DNA of 64,000 nucleotides from an uncultured Succinivibrio sp. (lineage in GTDB: Bacteria > Pseudomonadota > Gammaproteobacteria > Enterobacterales > Succinivibrionaceae). Made by a program: the position numbers and the translations under genes. The notes under the pieces were generated by a model, which was not told where the DNA came from, searched no databases, and worked only from the letters and a program-made list of their open reading frames with translations. This document shows positions 52,044-61,589 of this stretch, one piece after another. Every line of letters starts with the position of its first letter. Position 1 is the stretch's first letter. The stretch is from the NCBI GenBank assembly GCA_934218695.1, contig CAKQDA010000002.1, positions 62,001 to 126,000 on the forward strand, in the 5' to 3' direction.

Positions 52044-53243
52044 ATGGAAAATTTTCAGTTCTGTGTTTCTACAAAATATATCTTTGGTCAGGGAGTAAGT
52101 TCTAAAGTGGGACAGACTGTCTATGAGCTTGGATTTAAAAAAGTTTTAATTGTGTATGGTGGAGGTTCTGCTGTGCGTTCAGGGCTTTTATCCTCAATTA
52201 AAGAGCAGCTTGCTTCATATTCAATTGGCTACACCTTACTTGGAGGAGTAAAACCCAACCCAAGAGCTGATCTTGTGTATGAGGGCATTCAAATAGCCAT
52301 GAAGGAAAAAGTTGATTTCATTCTTCCTGTGGGAGGCGGTTCTGTAATAGATACAGCTAAGGCGATTTCTTTAGGAGCTGCAGACAGTGAAGGGGGAGAT
52401 TTCTTTGATTTCTACCTAAGAAAGAGAAAGCCTACTGCAGCACTGAAAGTAGGTGTGGTGCTTACAATTCCTGCAGCTGGTTCTGAAAGCTCAACCTCTA
52501 CAGTTATAGAAAAAACAATAGGAGGGCAGGTTATCAAATGCGGTTGCTCAAGTGAGCTGAACCGACCTTTATTTGCCATACTGGATCCTGAACTGACTTT
52601 TACTGTCAGCAGATATCAGACAGCCTGTGGTGTTACCGACATGATGGCTCACATCATGGAAAGATATTTTACTAATTCTGATGGTGTTGACGTTACCGAT
52701 AACATCTGTGAAGGGCTGTTAAGAGCAATCATTAAGAATGCATTGACTGTTATGGAAGATCCCCACAACTACAATGCAAGAGCAAACCTGATGTGGGCAG
52801 GTTCACTGGCACATAACAATATCTGTGGCGTGGACAGAGAACAGGACTGGGCAACACATCATCTGGAACATCAGCTGTCAGCATTATATGATGTCGCACA
52901 TGGAGCAGGTCTTGCTGTGATGTTTCCTGCCTGGATGGAGTATGTCTTTAAACATGATGTAATGAGATTTGCAAGATTTGCTTCAGAGGTTTTTAATGTA
53001 CCTTTCGACTTTGATGATCCGTCTGTAACTGCAAGAGAAGGCATAAATGCTCTGAGATATTTTCTAAAATCAATTGGAATGCCACTGTCTTTTAAAGATA
53101 TAGGCGCAAAAAAAGAAGATATTCCTCTGCTGTTGAGTATGCTCGGTGTGGATGAACAAAACAGAAGTGAAGGAAAATTCGTGGTTTTATATAAGAGCGA
53201 CTGCGAAAAAATATATACAATTGCAGCTGACTGTAAAGAATAA
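52044..53243 (+). CDS. Iron-containing alcohol dehydrogenase (butanol dehydrogenase/YqhD type)
   Basis: A group III metal-dependent alcohol dehydrogenase that reduces aldehydes to alcohols with NAD(P)H; 399 residues. Seen: FQFCVSTKYIFGQGV at the start, LIVYGGGSAVRSGL (nucleotide fold), DFILPVGGGSVIDTAKAISL, PAAGSESSTSTVIE, and the metal ligands in GVTDMMAHIMERYF (Asp, His) and THHLEHQLSALYDVAHGAGL (two His). The sequence follows the YqhD/BdhA branch rather than AdhE. In a mixed-acid fermenter it would dispose of reducing power or detoxify aldehydes. A TAAAACAACAGGTAAG sequence gives a fair ribosome binding site. Confidence 0.92.
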   Translation: MENFQFCVSTKYIFGQGVSSKVGQTVYELGFKKVLIVYGGGSAVRSGLLSSIKEQLASYSIGYTLLGGVKPNPRADLVYEGIQIAMKEKVDFILPVGGGSVIDTAKAISLGAADSEGGDFFDFYLRKRKPTAALKVGVVLTIPAAGSESSTSTVIEKTIGGQVIKCGCSSELNRPLFAILDPELTFTVSRYQTACGVTDMMAHIMERYFTNSDGVDVTDNICEGLLRAIIKNALTVMEDPHNYNARANLMWAGSLAHNNICGVDREQDWATHHLEHQLSALYDVAHGAGLAVMFPAWMEYVFKHDVMRFARFASEVFNVPFDFDDPSVTAREGINALRYFLKSIGMPLSFKDIGAKKEDIPLLLSMLGVDEQNRSEGKFVVLYKSDCEKIYTIAADCKE

Positions 53244-53383
53244 AATAGACTGAAATCGCAGTGCTTCATATTCAATTTTGTGCTTTTTGAAATTAAATGA
53301 GGCTTATTTTGTGAAAAAGTCCTGTTGTGATAATTTCATGAGATGAACTTTTTTAGACTGCAGATAAATCTAGGGAAAATAAA

Positions 53384-55300
53384 ATGTTACAGAGACAGAG
53401 ATATCTTGAGCTTCTTTCAAGGGAGTATGACAACCGCTATGCGGTTTACACAAAATTAATAAATCTGAAAGCCGTTTTATCTATGCCAAAAGGAACAGAG
53501 CATTTTATTTCTGATATTCATGGTGAGTATGAAGCTTTTAAACATATTTTAAATAATGCTTCTGGAGTCATTAAGGAAAAGGTAAGGCTAGTCTTTACTG
53601 AATATACAAAACAGCAGACTGATGATCTGTGCACTCTCATTTATTATCCAAACGAGTGTCTTGCAAACAGGGAAAATGACGGAAGTTCTGATATAAATTC
53701 TTTTTATACTAGGACCATAATTGATTTAATAAGGCTAGCAAACTACCTGTCATCAAAATATTCCCGTTCAAAGGTAAGAAAAGCGATTGATGGAGATTTT
53801 TCCTATATCATTGATGAGCTGATGCATGCAAAATCTGATGATCAGAATTCAAGAGCGGCTTATCACCGGTCAATACTTGATGCTATAGTCAAAACCGGTT
53901 CGGCAAAATATTTTATTTTAGAACTGTGCAAACTCGTCAAGAGACTAGCTGTTGATAAACTTCACGTTCTTGGCGATATCTTTGACAGAGGTCCTCATCC
54001 AGACAAATGCATGGATCTGTTAATGAAATATCATGATCTTGATCTGCAATGGGGAAATCACGATGTTTTATGGATTGGTGCCTGCTGTGGTTCTGCACTG
54101 TGTGCCGTGAATGTTCTGTGCAATAACATACGCTACAAGAATTTCAGAATGCTTGAAAATGGTTATGGTATTTCTCTAAGAAAACTGGCCATGTTTGCAA
54201 ATTCAACCTATAAGGATGAAAAAGATTTCCCCGCTTCTCATAAGGCCGTTTCTGTACTTGCTGTAAAGCTCATAGGTCAGCTTGTAAAAAGGCATCCTGA
54301 ATATGAGCTCAATGACAGGCTGGTACTTGATGGACTTGATCTTGCAGAGGGGACAGTGACTTTAACAGACGGAAAGAGTTACAGGTTGATAACTACTGAT
54401 CTTCCAACTGTGAATAAAATGGATCCATATGCCTTAACTTGTGAGGAACAGGAAGTTGTCGATGATCTTGTAGCATCTTTTACTGGCTCTGTAAGACTCA
54501 ATAATCATGTCAAATTCCTGTATTCAAAAGGTACCATGTATCAGCGATATAACGGAAATCTGCTCTATCATGGCTGTATTCCCTTAGATGATGACGGTTC
54601 TTTTAGGAAAATCAAATGCAAAGATCTCGAACTTTCTGGTAGGGATTATCTTGATTTTTGCCAGAAGAAAATTCGTGAGGCCTATACCATACGTGATCAG
54701 GACCATCTAGACTTCTTGTGGTATATGTGGACAGGGCCGCTCTCTCCTCTTTCAGGTCGAAAAATGAAACTTTTTGAAAGGCTGTTTGTTGCAGATAAGT
54801 CAACCTGGGACGAGCCAAGGAATCCATATTACACCTATTATTATGAAGAGAAAACCTGCAATCAGATTTTAAGAGAATTCTCTTTAGATCCTGATAATGG
54901 TCATATAATCAACGGTCATACTCCTATTATGGCAAAAGATGGAGAAACTCCGGTGAGAGCAGGAGGGAAACTTCTTGTTATTGACGGAGGCTTCTGTAAA
55001 GCATACCAGGCAAAAACAGGTATTGCAGGTTATACTCTGATTTACAGTTCACATTATCTGCACCTTAAAGCTCATACACCTTTTACCACCATAAGTGACG
55101 CAATAGCAAACAACAGTGACATCGCTGACTTTCAGGTAATTTCTGTTGAAGATTTCAAAAACAGAAAAATGGTTATCGATACAGATCTTGGGCAGGGAAT
55201 AAAGGAACTTATCTCAGATCTTGAAGATCTGCTTGAAATGTATAAGAAAGGTTTATTAAGAGAAAAACTGACTGATGAGAAAGGCAATCCTTTTATCTAG
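53384..55300 (+). CDS. fbp: Class III fructose-1,6-bisphosphatase
   Basis: A gluconeogenic enzyme of the metallophosphatase type known mainly from Firmicutes and some Bacteroidetes; 638 residues, the normal size. Metal-binding motifs: HFISDIHGEYEAFKHI, LHVLGDIFDRGPHPDKCMDL, LQWGNHDVLWIGACCGS and HIINGHTPI followed later by LLVIDGGFCKAYQ. Other family segments: FLWYMWTGPLSPLSGRKM and YYTYYYEEKTCNQIL. AGGGA precedes the ATG. Most gammaproteobacteria use class I or II enzymes, so lateral acquisition is likely for this lineage. It is a single-gene unit upstream of pflB. Confidence 0.95.
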   Translation: MLQRQRYLELLSREYDNRYAVYTKLINLKAVLSMPKGTEHFISDIHGEYEAFKHILNNASGVIKEKVRLVFTEYTKQQTDDLCTLIYYPNECLANRENDGSSDINSFYTRTIIDLIRLANYLSSKYSRSKVRKAIDGDFSYIIDELMHAKSDDQNSRAAYHRSILDAIVKTGSAKYFILELCKLVKRLAVDKLHVLGDIFDRGPHPDKCMDLLMKYHDLDLQWGNHDVLWIGACCGSALCAVNVLCNNIRYKNFRMLENGYGISLRKLAMFANSTYKDEKDFPASHKAVSVLAVKLIGQLVKRHPEYELNDRLVLDGLDLAEGTVTLTDGKSYRLITTDLPTVNKMDPYALTCEEQEVVDDLVASFTGSVRLNNHVKFLYSKGTMYQRYNGNLLYHGCIPLDDDGSFRKIKCKDLELSGRDYLDFCQKKIREAYTIRDQDHLDFLWYMWTGPLSPLSGRKMKLFERLFVADKSTWDEPRNPYYTYYYEEKTCNQILREFSLDPDNGHIINGHTPIMAKDGETPVRAGGKLLVIDGGFCKAYQAKTGIAGYTLIYSSHYLHLKAHTPFTTISDAIANNSDIADFQVISVEDFKNRKMVIDTDLGQGIKELISDLEDLLEMYKKGLLREKLTDEKGNPFI

Positions 55301-55363
55301 ATGTTTGTGTTTAAATTATTAAATTCGTTAACAGCCTGCTTGCAAAGATATGTTATGCGGGCA

Positions 55364-55379
55364 TGATCTGAACAGATCA
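55364..55379. repeat. 16-bp palindrome
   Basis: TGATCTG-AA-CAGATCA, perfect except for the AA centre. It lies 64 bases after the FBPase gene and 460 before pflB. Either a transcript-end hairpin or a binding site; no T tract follows directly. Confidence 0.4.
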
Positions 55380-55541
55380 AGATAGTGTTTTCATAATCCA
55401 ATTACAAAAGTGGCACGAGTTGCATTCAAAAAAAATCTGAAAACAAGTATAAGTGCATTTCACATCACAAATTTCAGAGATGAATTTTGAAAACAGCTCT
55501 TATCTTATGAAATCTTCGTTCAAAATTCGTCAAAAATCAGA

Positions 55542-55611
55542 GGTTAATTAACCTTTAAAAAAAAATCTTACAAACAGGGATTGCTACAAGATTTTACTAG
55601 GTTAATTAACT
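55542..55611. promoter_or_regulatory. Two GGTTAATTAAC boxes upstream of pflB (ArcA-like)
   Basis: GGTTAATTAACC (55542-55553) and GGTTAATTAACT (55600-55611) lie 58 bases apart in the 539-base region before pflB. Both contain GTTAATTA, the core of the E. coli ArcA box, and pflB is an ArcA target there. Regulation by an ArcA-like factor is inferred. The rest of 55301-55839 is AT-rich without a gene. Confidence 0.45.
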
Positions 55612-55839
55612 GGGTTAAATAATCATAATTGCAAAAATCATTTATAACTCCTTGTAATAAAGCCATTTATGAATTAATTCGCTATTTTTTTGCAAAAACA
55701 TTACATAAGTACACTATGAAAATATGGACCTTACCTATATAATCATCCTGCTTGAAAGAGCGATTATGTTTCAGTTATAAAAGAGCAGAAACGTTTACGA
55801 CAGATAAAAAATTCTGTTTGAACTTAATTAGGAGTAATC

Positions 55840-58086
55840 ATGAAAGAACAGTGGCGCGGTTTTACCGGCTCTCATTGGGTCGATGACGTTAACGTTAGAG
55901 ACTTCATTCAGCACAATTACACACCTTATGATGGCGATGAGTCATTCTTAGCTGGTCCTACAAAGGCTACAGACAAGCTATGGGGCGAGTTACAGCAGTT
56001 ACAGCATGAAGAACGCGCAAAGGGCGGTGTTCTTGATATGGAAACAGAAGTTGTTTCTGGCATTACTGCTTATGGCCCAGGTTACATCAGCGAAGACAGT
56101 AAGGAGCTGGAGAAGGTTGTAGGTTTACAGACTGATAAGCCTTTAAAGCGTGCTTTCATGCCTTATGGCGGTATTAAAATGGCTGAAGAGGCCTGCACCA
56201 CCTATGGTTATACCCCTAACCCTAAATTCCACAAGATTTTCAATGAGTATCACAAGACTCACAATCAGGCAGTATATGACGCATATACTCCAGAGATGAG
56301 ACTTGCCCGTAAGAACAAGATCATTACCGGTCTTCCAGATACCTACGGCCGTGGACGTATTGTAGGCGACTACCGTCGTGTTGCATTATACGGTATTGAT
56401 TTCCTCGTTGCTCAGAAGAAGTCTGACCTTGCAAACTGCGGTTGCGGTACCATGACTGATGACATCATTCGTCAGCGTGAGGAACTTGCCGATCAGATCA
56501 AAGCTTTAAACGCTATGAAACTTATGGCTCAGAGCTATGGTTTTGATATTTCACAGCCTGCAAACAACGCTTCTGAAGCTGTACAGTGGTTATACTTCGG
56601 TTATCTTGCAGCTATCAAGACTCAGAACGGTGCAGCTATGTCAGTTGGCCGTGTATCAACTTTCCTTGATATCTACATTGAGCGTGACTTAAAAGAAGGC
56701 ACATTAACTGAAGAGCAGGCTCAGGAGTTAATTGATCACCTGGTTATGAAACTGCGTATGGTTAAGTTCGCACGTATTCCTTCATACAATCAGTTATTCT
56801 CAGGCGATCCTGTATGGGCTACTCTTGAAGTTGCAGGTTTCGGCATGGATGGCCGTCATATGGTAACTAAGAACGACTACCGTTTCTTACATACCCTTGA
56901 GAACATGGGACCTTCACCAGAGCCTAATTTAACTGTTTTATACACTGAGAAGTTACCTTTAAACTTCAGAAAGTATGCTGCTAAGATTTCTGTTGACACT
57001 TCTTCAATTCAGTACGAGAACGATGATGTAATGCGTCCTGTATGGGGTGATGATTACTCAATCTGCTGCTGTGTATCAGCTACTCAGACTGGTAAGGAAA
57101 TGCAGTTCTTTGGTGCACGTGCAAACCTAGCAAAGGCACTTCTTTACGCAATGAACGGCGGTATTGACTGCAAGACCGGTATGCAGGTTGGCCCAAGATT
57201 ACCTAAGATCACTTCAGAGTATCTAAACTACGATGAGTTAATGGCCAACTATGACATCGTTTTAGAGTGGTTAGCTGATCTGTACGTTAACGTACTGAAC
57301 CTGATCCAGTATATGCACGACAGATACTACTATGAAGCAGCCGAGATGGCTTTAATCGACACAGATGTTCGCCGTACATTCGCAACAGGTATTGCAGGTT
57401 TCTCACACGTTGTTGACTCATTATCTGCAGTTAAGTACGCAAAGGTAAAGCCTGTTCGTGATGAGAATGGCATTGCTGTTGACTTTGAGGTTGAAGGTGA
57501 CTTCCCACGCTACGGTAATGATGATGATCGTGCTGATAAGATTGCAGTATGGTTATTAAGAACCTTCTTAACCAAGTTAAAGAAGCGTCATACCTATCGT
57601 AACTCAGAGGCTACAACCTCAATTCTTACCATTACTTCAAATGTTGTATACGGTAAGGCTACAGGTTCACTACCTGATGGCAGAAAAGCAGGCGAACCTT
57701 TATCACCAGGTGCAAATCCATCATACGGTGCAGAGAAGTCAGGTCTGTTAGCATCTCTAAACTCAGTTGCAAAACTGCCATATGAGTATGCATTAGACGG
57801 TATTTCAAACACTCAGACCATCAGCCCAGATGCATTAGGTCACTCAGAGGAAGAGCGTGTTAAGAACCTTGTTCAGGTAATGGACGGTTACTTCAGACAG
57901 GGTGCTCACCACCTGAATGTTAATGTATTCGGTACTGAGAAGTTAATCGATGCTATGGAACACCCAGAGAAGCCAGAGTACGCAAACTTCACAATCCGTG
58001 TATCAGGTTATGCTGTTAAGTTCATTGATTTAACAAAAGAACAGCAGTTAGATGTAATTTCAAGAACTTGCCACAAGGCAATGTAA
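55840..58086 (+). CDS. pflB: Pyruvate formate-lyase
   Basis: A glycyl-radical enzyme that splits pyruvate with CoA into acetyl-CoA and formate; oxygen-sensitive, cytoplasmic, 748 residues. The catalytic cysteines are in [10 protein letters not shown] (residues 410-411, with an extra Cys at 409 where E. coli has Ala). The radical glycine is Gly723 in RVSGYAVKF, 25 residues from the end, as expected. Also seen: start [33 protein letters not shown] and [21 protein letters not shown] lies before the ATG. Codons are strongly biased (mostly CGT for Arg), fitting very high expression. The activase gene follows 143 bases after its stop, beyond a terminator. Confidence 0.98.
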   Translation: MKEQWRGFTGSHWVDDVNVRDFIQHNYTPYDGDESFLAGPTKATDKLWGELQQLQHEERAKGGVLDMETEVVSGITAYGPGYISEDSKELEKVVGLQTDKPLKRAFMPYGGIKMAEEACTTYGYTPNPKFHKIFNEYHKTHNQAVYDAYTPEMRLARKNKIITGLPDTYGRGRIVGDYRRVALYGIDFLVAQKKSDLANCGCGTMTDDIIRQREELADQIKALNAMKLMAQSYGFDISQPANNASEAVQWLYFGYLAAIKTQNGAAMSVGRVSTFLDIYIERDLKEGTLTEEQAQELIDHLVMKLRMVKFARIPSYNQLFSGDPVWATLEVAGFGMDGRHMVTKNDYRFLHTLENMGPSPEPNLTVLYTEKLPLNFRKYAAKISVDTSSIQYENDDVMRPVWGDDYSICCCVSATQTGKEMQFFGARANLAKALLYAMNGGIDCKTGMQVGPRLPKITSEYLNYDELMANYDIVLEWLADLYVNVLNLIQYMHDRYYYEAAEMALIDTDVRRTFATGIAGFSHVVDSLSAVKYAKVKPVRDENGIAVDFEVEGDFPRYGNDDDRADKIAVWLLRTFLTKLKKRHTYRNSEATTSILTITSNVVYGKATGSLPDGRKAGEPLSPGANPSYGAEKSGLLASLNSVAKLPYEYALDGISNTQTISPDALGHSEEERVKNLVQVMDGYFRQGAHHLNVNVFGTEKLIDAMEHPEKPEYANFTIRVSGYAVKFIDLTKEQQLDVISRTCHKAM

Positions 58087-58118
58087 TCTGTAAAAATTAC
58101 ACTATAATCAGTATAAAG

Positions 58119-58140
58119 AGGGCGCCTTTCGGCGCCCTTT
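58119..58140 (+). terminator. Terminator of pflB
   Basis: A perfect 8-bp GC-rich stem AGGGCGCC-TTTC-GGCGCCCT (58119-58138) followed by TTG. The short T run may let some transcripts continue into pflA. Confidence 0.75.
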
Positions 58141-58229
58141 GTCTGAGTAAGACATAATTTGTTATCAGTATACTTATCATCAAGAAAATTTAATAGTGAT
58201 AAGGTGATCTATCTTATAGGACACATGTA

Positions 58230-58964
58230 ATGACTCAAGGTTATATCCACTCTTTTGAAACTTTTGGATCAGTAGACGGGCCTGGTGTTCGTTTTGTAGT
58301 CTTCATGCAGGGCTGCCCAATGCGCTGCCTGTATTGTCATAATCCAGATACCTGGAAAATGAACGCAGGGGAAACTTACGATGCTGATACTGTGGTAAAT
58401 AAAGCTTTACGCTATAAAAATTACTGGGGATCAGACGGTGGTATCACAGTAAGCGGCGGCGAAGCTCTGTCTCAAATTGATTTTGTAACAGAGTTATTTA
58501 AAAAATTTAAGGAACATGGGGTTAACACCTGTCTAGATACTTCAGCTGGTCCCTACAGAGATACGGATGAGTATAAGAAAAAGTTCGATGAACTTATGAA
58601 GTATACAGATCTTGTGCTGCTGGATATTAAACATTCAGATAGTGCAGAGCACAAAAAACTTACAGGTATAGGAAATGAGAATATTCTTGCCTGTGCGCAT
58701 CACCTGGATGAACTGCAGATACCTGTGTGGATCAGGCATGTTTTAGTTCCAGGAATTACTGATAATAATGAACAGCTAATGAATGTCAGAAAGATCATTG
58801 ACTCTCTGTCAAATGTTAAAAAAGTTGAGGTGCTTCCTTACCATTCATTAGGTATACATAAATATGAATCTTTAGGTATAGATTATAAATTAAAGGATAC
58901 TCCAATGCCTGATAAAGCATCTGTAGAAATTGCCTGTAAGATCCTTGGAGCTCATCAGAACTGA
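58230..58964 (+). CDS. pflA: Pyruvate formate-lyase activating enzyme
   Basis: A radical SAM enzyme that makes the glycyl radical on PflB; 244 residues. The cluster motif CPMRCLYC (CxxxCxxC) is at about residues 29-36, after HSFETFGSVDGPGVRFVVFM, the typical PflA start. Also seen: GGITVSGGEALSQIDF (SAM contact) and VLLDIKHSD with LVPGITDN. AGGA precedes the ATG. Position just after pflB matches the usual pair. Confidence 0.97.
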   Translation: MTQGYIHSFETFGSVDGPGVRFVVFMQGCPMRCLYCHNPDTWKMNAGETYDADTVVNKALRYKNYWGSDGGITVSGGEALSQIDFVTELFKKFKEHGVNTCLDTSAGPYRDTDEYKKKFDELMKYTDLVLLDIKHSDSAEHKKLTGIGNENILACAHHLDELQIPVWIRHVLVPGITDNNEQLMNVRKIIDSLSNVKKVEVLPYHSLGIHKYESLGIDYKLKDTPMPDKASVEIACKILGAHQN

Positions 58965-58996
58965 TATCTTAATTCAGTAAACAGAATAAAATTAAC

Positions 58997-59021
58997 CTGT
59001 CAGATTGATTCAATCTGACAG
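58997..59021 (+). terminator. Hairpin after pflA
   Basis: An 11-bp perfect stem CTGTCAGATTG-ATT-CAATCTGACAG. No T tract follows on either strand, so it may act as an RNA-end stabiliser rather than a classic terminator. Confidence 0.5.
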
Positions 59022-59036
59022 ACGCAAAATAAAAGA

Positions 59037-59081
59037 ATGCTCCACACTTTTGAGCACTGATCGTTTTTTTGTGTGGAGCAT
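59037..59081. terminator. Shared terminator between pflA and glgX
   Basis: An 11-bp inverted repeat ATGCTCCACAC/GTGTGGAGCAT (59037-59047 with 59071-59081). On the minus strand it is followed by a T-rich stretch, so it fits the end of glgX. Confidence 0.6.
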
Positions 59082-59090
59082 AATTTATCT

Positions 59091-61175
59091 TTAGGTGCTT
59101 GGACATAACAGCATTAAAACTGTTCTGCTTTTAACCTTTATCCTGTCTCCGGCGCGATATCTTGTGCTCATATAAAATGGTGTCACATCTTTGCCAGGTC
59201 CCAGCGACGTATTGATAAACTGATACCAGCTTTTATCAAGATGACCTGGAACACAAGGGAGCTCAATTGTCAGATCTTCCCAGAAGGCATTAACAAAAAT
59301 GTATGCATACATCTCCTGTTTGCTGTAATAGTATAAAAAACCAATTGAGTGTGACATATCAGACCAGTCAGGCTGGAAAGGTTTTATTCCATGCCACTGG
59401 ATCTTAGCGTTATTCAGCAGTTTGTCCAGTTTGTGATGAGGAGTGTCAGTAACATGTTTAATTTTACCAATTCTGGATAATCTGATTAAGGTCTTGGTAA
59501 AATCAAACATTTCTCGTTGCTGTTCATTGAGATCCCAGTTTAAATAACTGAGATTGTTATCCTGACAGTAAGCATTGTTGTTACCATTCTGTGAACGCAA
59601 CACCTCATCTCCCATGCAGATCATAGGAGTTCCTAATGAGAGCATGGTAATTGCCATAAAGTTTTTAACCTGGCGAAGTCTCAGTTCATTTAAATGCACA
59701 TCATCAGTAGGACCTTCAAAACCGTAGTTTGCTGAATAGTTATTATCATTACCGTCACGGTTATGCTCTCCGTTTGCAAGATTGTGCTTTTGTGAATAGC
59801 AGACAAGATCATAAAGGGTAAAACCATCATGGCAGGTAATAAAGTTAACAGATTTTTGTGGATCTACCATGTGTTCATTGTAAATATCAGGAGATCCTAA
59901 AAGTCTTAATACGAACTTTTTGACCATGCCAGGATCTGCTCTCATGAAACTTCTGACATCGTCTCTAAACTGACCGTTCCACTCTCTCCATTTGGAGCCT
60001 GATATTGCACCTAACTGGTAAAGACCGCCGGCATCCCATGGTTCTGCAATAAGTTTTGCTTCAGCAAGTCTCCTGTTTGCGTCGATGGATAACAGGGTGG
60101 AGTTATCATTCATAGGAGAGCCAAATTTGTCTCTGGTGAGAATTGATGCCAAATCAAATCTGAACCCGTCAACATGCATTTTCTCGTGCCAGAACACTAG
60201 AGAATCAATGATAAGATTTCTAACCACCGGCTGGTTGGCATTTAAGGAGTTACCGCAGCCAGAGTAGTTCTGATAGTAGCCATCTTTAATGATGTAATAG
60301 CCATCTTTGTCAAAACCTTTAAAACAGTAGCTAGGTCCGTTTTCATCGCCTTCTGAAGTGTGGTTGTAAACCACATCCAGTATCACCTCAATACCGTTTC
60401 TGTGCAGAGCTTTGACCATGTCCCTGAATTCATTTACAGGTCCTGTTATACTCTTGTCTGAACTGTATCCTTCATGAACAGAGAAAAATGCCATTGGACT
60501 GTAGCCCCAGTAGTTGTCCATATTTGGTCTGGCATCTTTTTCATCAAACTGGTAGACAGGCATCAGCTCAACTGCGGTAATTCCAAGTTCCACTAGATAA
60601 GGTATCTTTTCAATAAGACCTCTGTATGTGCCTCTGACATCATCAGAAAGCCCCGAGCTTTTATCTGCAGTGAAACCCTTTACATGCATCTCATAGATAA
60701 TGGTGTTTTCAAGTGAATGATGAGGAAAGGTATCAATTCCCCAGTCATATTCGTCAACATCTATTACAGCGCTCTTTGGTGCATACTTAAAGGCCAGTCT
60801 GTCGTCTTTAGGCTGGAATCTCCTGTAGTCATCAGGGAAAAGCACTCTCTTTCCGTAGGGATCAATAAGGATGTTATTTAATTCTTCTGCCTGTGATTTT
60901 GCCTGAGGACTGTCAGTGACCTTAGTTATTCTGTAGGCATAAATCTGTCCTACTCCTATGTTATGAACAAAGACGTGCCAGAAGTATGTGGATTTGAATA
61001 CAGTTGATGACAGATGAACAATGTATGGAGAATCATCATCTACTGCATCAAACAGTAAGAGATCAATTTCGGCTGCATCAGGCGCCCATACAGCAAAATT
61101 AACACCGTCATTTTCGATGGTTGCACCTAAATGTCTGCAGTGTCCCTGAGAAATAATATAGTTCTTGTTACTCAC
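59091..61175 (-). CDS. glgX: GlgX, glycogen debranching enzyme
   Basis: A GH13 isoamylase-type enzyme that removes the short branches left by phosphorylase on glycogen; 694 residues. It has an N-terminal CBM48-like domain (FAVWAPDAAEIDLLLFDAVD), then the catalytic barrel: VILDVVYNHTSEGDE, GFRFDLASILTRD (nucleophile Asp), LIAEPWDAGG (acid/base Glu) and FITCHDGFTLYDL (third acid), then WREWNGQFRDDVRSFMR. The start codon is GTG at 61175 with AGGA upstream. It stands apart from other glg genes. Glycogen storage is common in rumen succinate producers, which fits. Confidence 0.95.
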   Translation of the reverse strand: MSNKNYIISQGHCRHLGATIENDGVNFAVWAPDAAEIDLLLFDAVDDDSPYIVHLSSTVFKSTYFWHVFVHNIGVGQIYAYRITKVTDSPQAKSQAEELNNILIDPYGKRVLFPDDYRRFQPKDDRLAFKYAPKSAVIDVDEYDWGIDTFPHHSLENTIIYEMHVKGFTADKSSGLSDDVRGTYRGLIEKIPYLVELGITAVELMPVYQFDEKDARPNMDNYWGYSPMAFFSVHEGYSSDKSITGPVNEFRDMVKALHRNGIEVILDVVYNHTSEGDENGPSYCFKGFDKDGYYIIKDGYYQNYSGCGNSLNANQPVVRNLIIDSLVFWHEKMHVDGFRFDLASILTRDKFGSPMNDNSTLLSIDANRRLAEAKLIAEPWDAGGLYQLGAISGSKWREWNGQFRDDVRSFMRADPGMVKKFVLRLLGSPDIYNEHMVDPQKSVNFITCHDGFTLYDLVCYSQKHNLANGEHNRDGNDNNYSANYGFEGPTDDVHLNELRLRQVKNFMAITMLSLGTPMICMGDEVLRSQNGNNNAYCQDNNLSYLNWDLNEQQREMFDFTKTLIRLSRIGKIKHVTDTPHHKLDKLLNNAKIQWHGIKPFQPDWSDMSHSIGFLYYYSKQEMYAYIFVNAFWEDLTIELPCVPGHLDKSWYQFINTSLGPGKDVTPFYMSTRYRAGDRIKVKSRTVLMLLCPST

Positions 61176-61589
61176 GTATACCGATCCTTTGATAATTCTT
61201 ATTATTGCTGAATAAAGCGTAAGCTGTGCAAAAAGCGTTTTTTACAGTTAAAACATCTCACTCATATATACAGAGTTATTATATAGAATGTTTTTTTGAC
61301 AATAGTGTTTTTTAATTAAGTATGTGTTAATTCTATCTTTAATCAGCCTTCAGATCCCTTAAAAAAACATTATTCTGTAAAGTATATTGATAAAACTCTC
61401 ATATTTTATTTTTTTTACGCCATGTAAATAAATTAACACAACTCTTATCACATAAACATGCATCGATGTTCATTTTTAGGGCGCAGTTAATCATTAGTGC
61501 CTAAATTGTGTTATTTTGGACTGTATCAGAAACAGCACATTATGCAAATTTAGTATGCTAAATAAAAAATCTTCATTGGAGTTTATAGA
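61176..61589. other. Divergent intergenic region glgX / nadE
   Basis: 414 bases, AT-rich, holding both promoters. No coding frame or clear operator seen. Confidence 0.5.
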
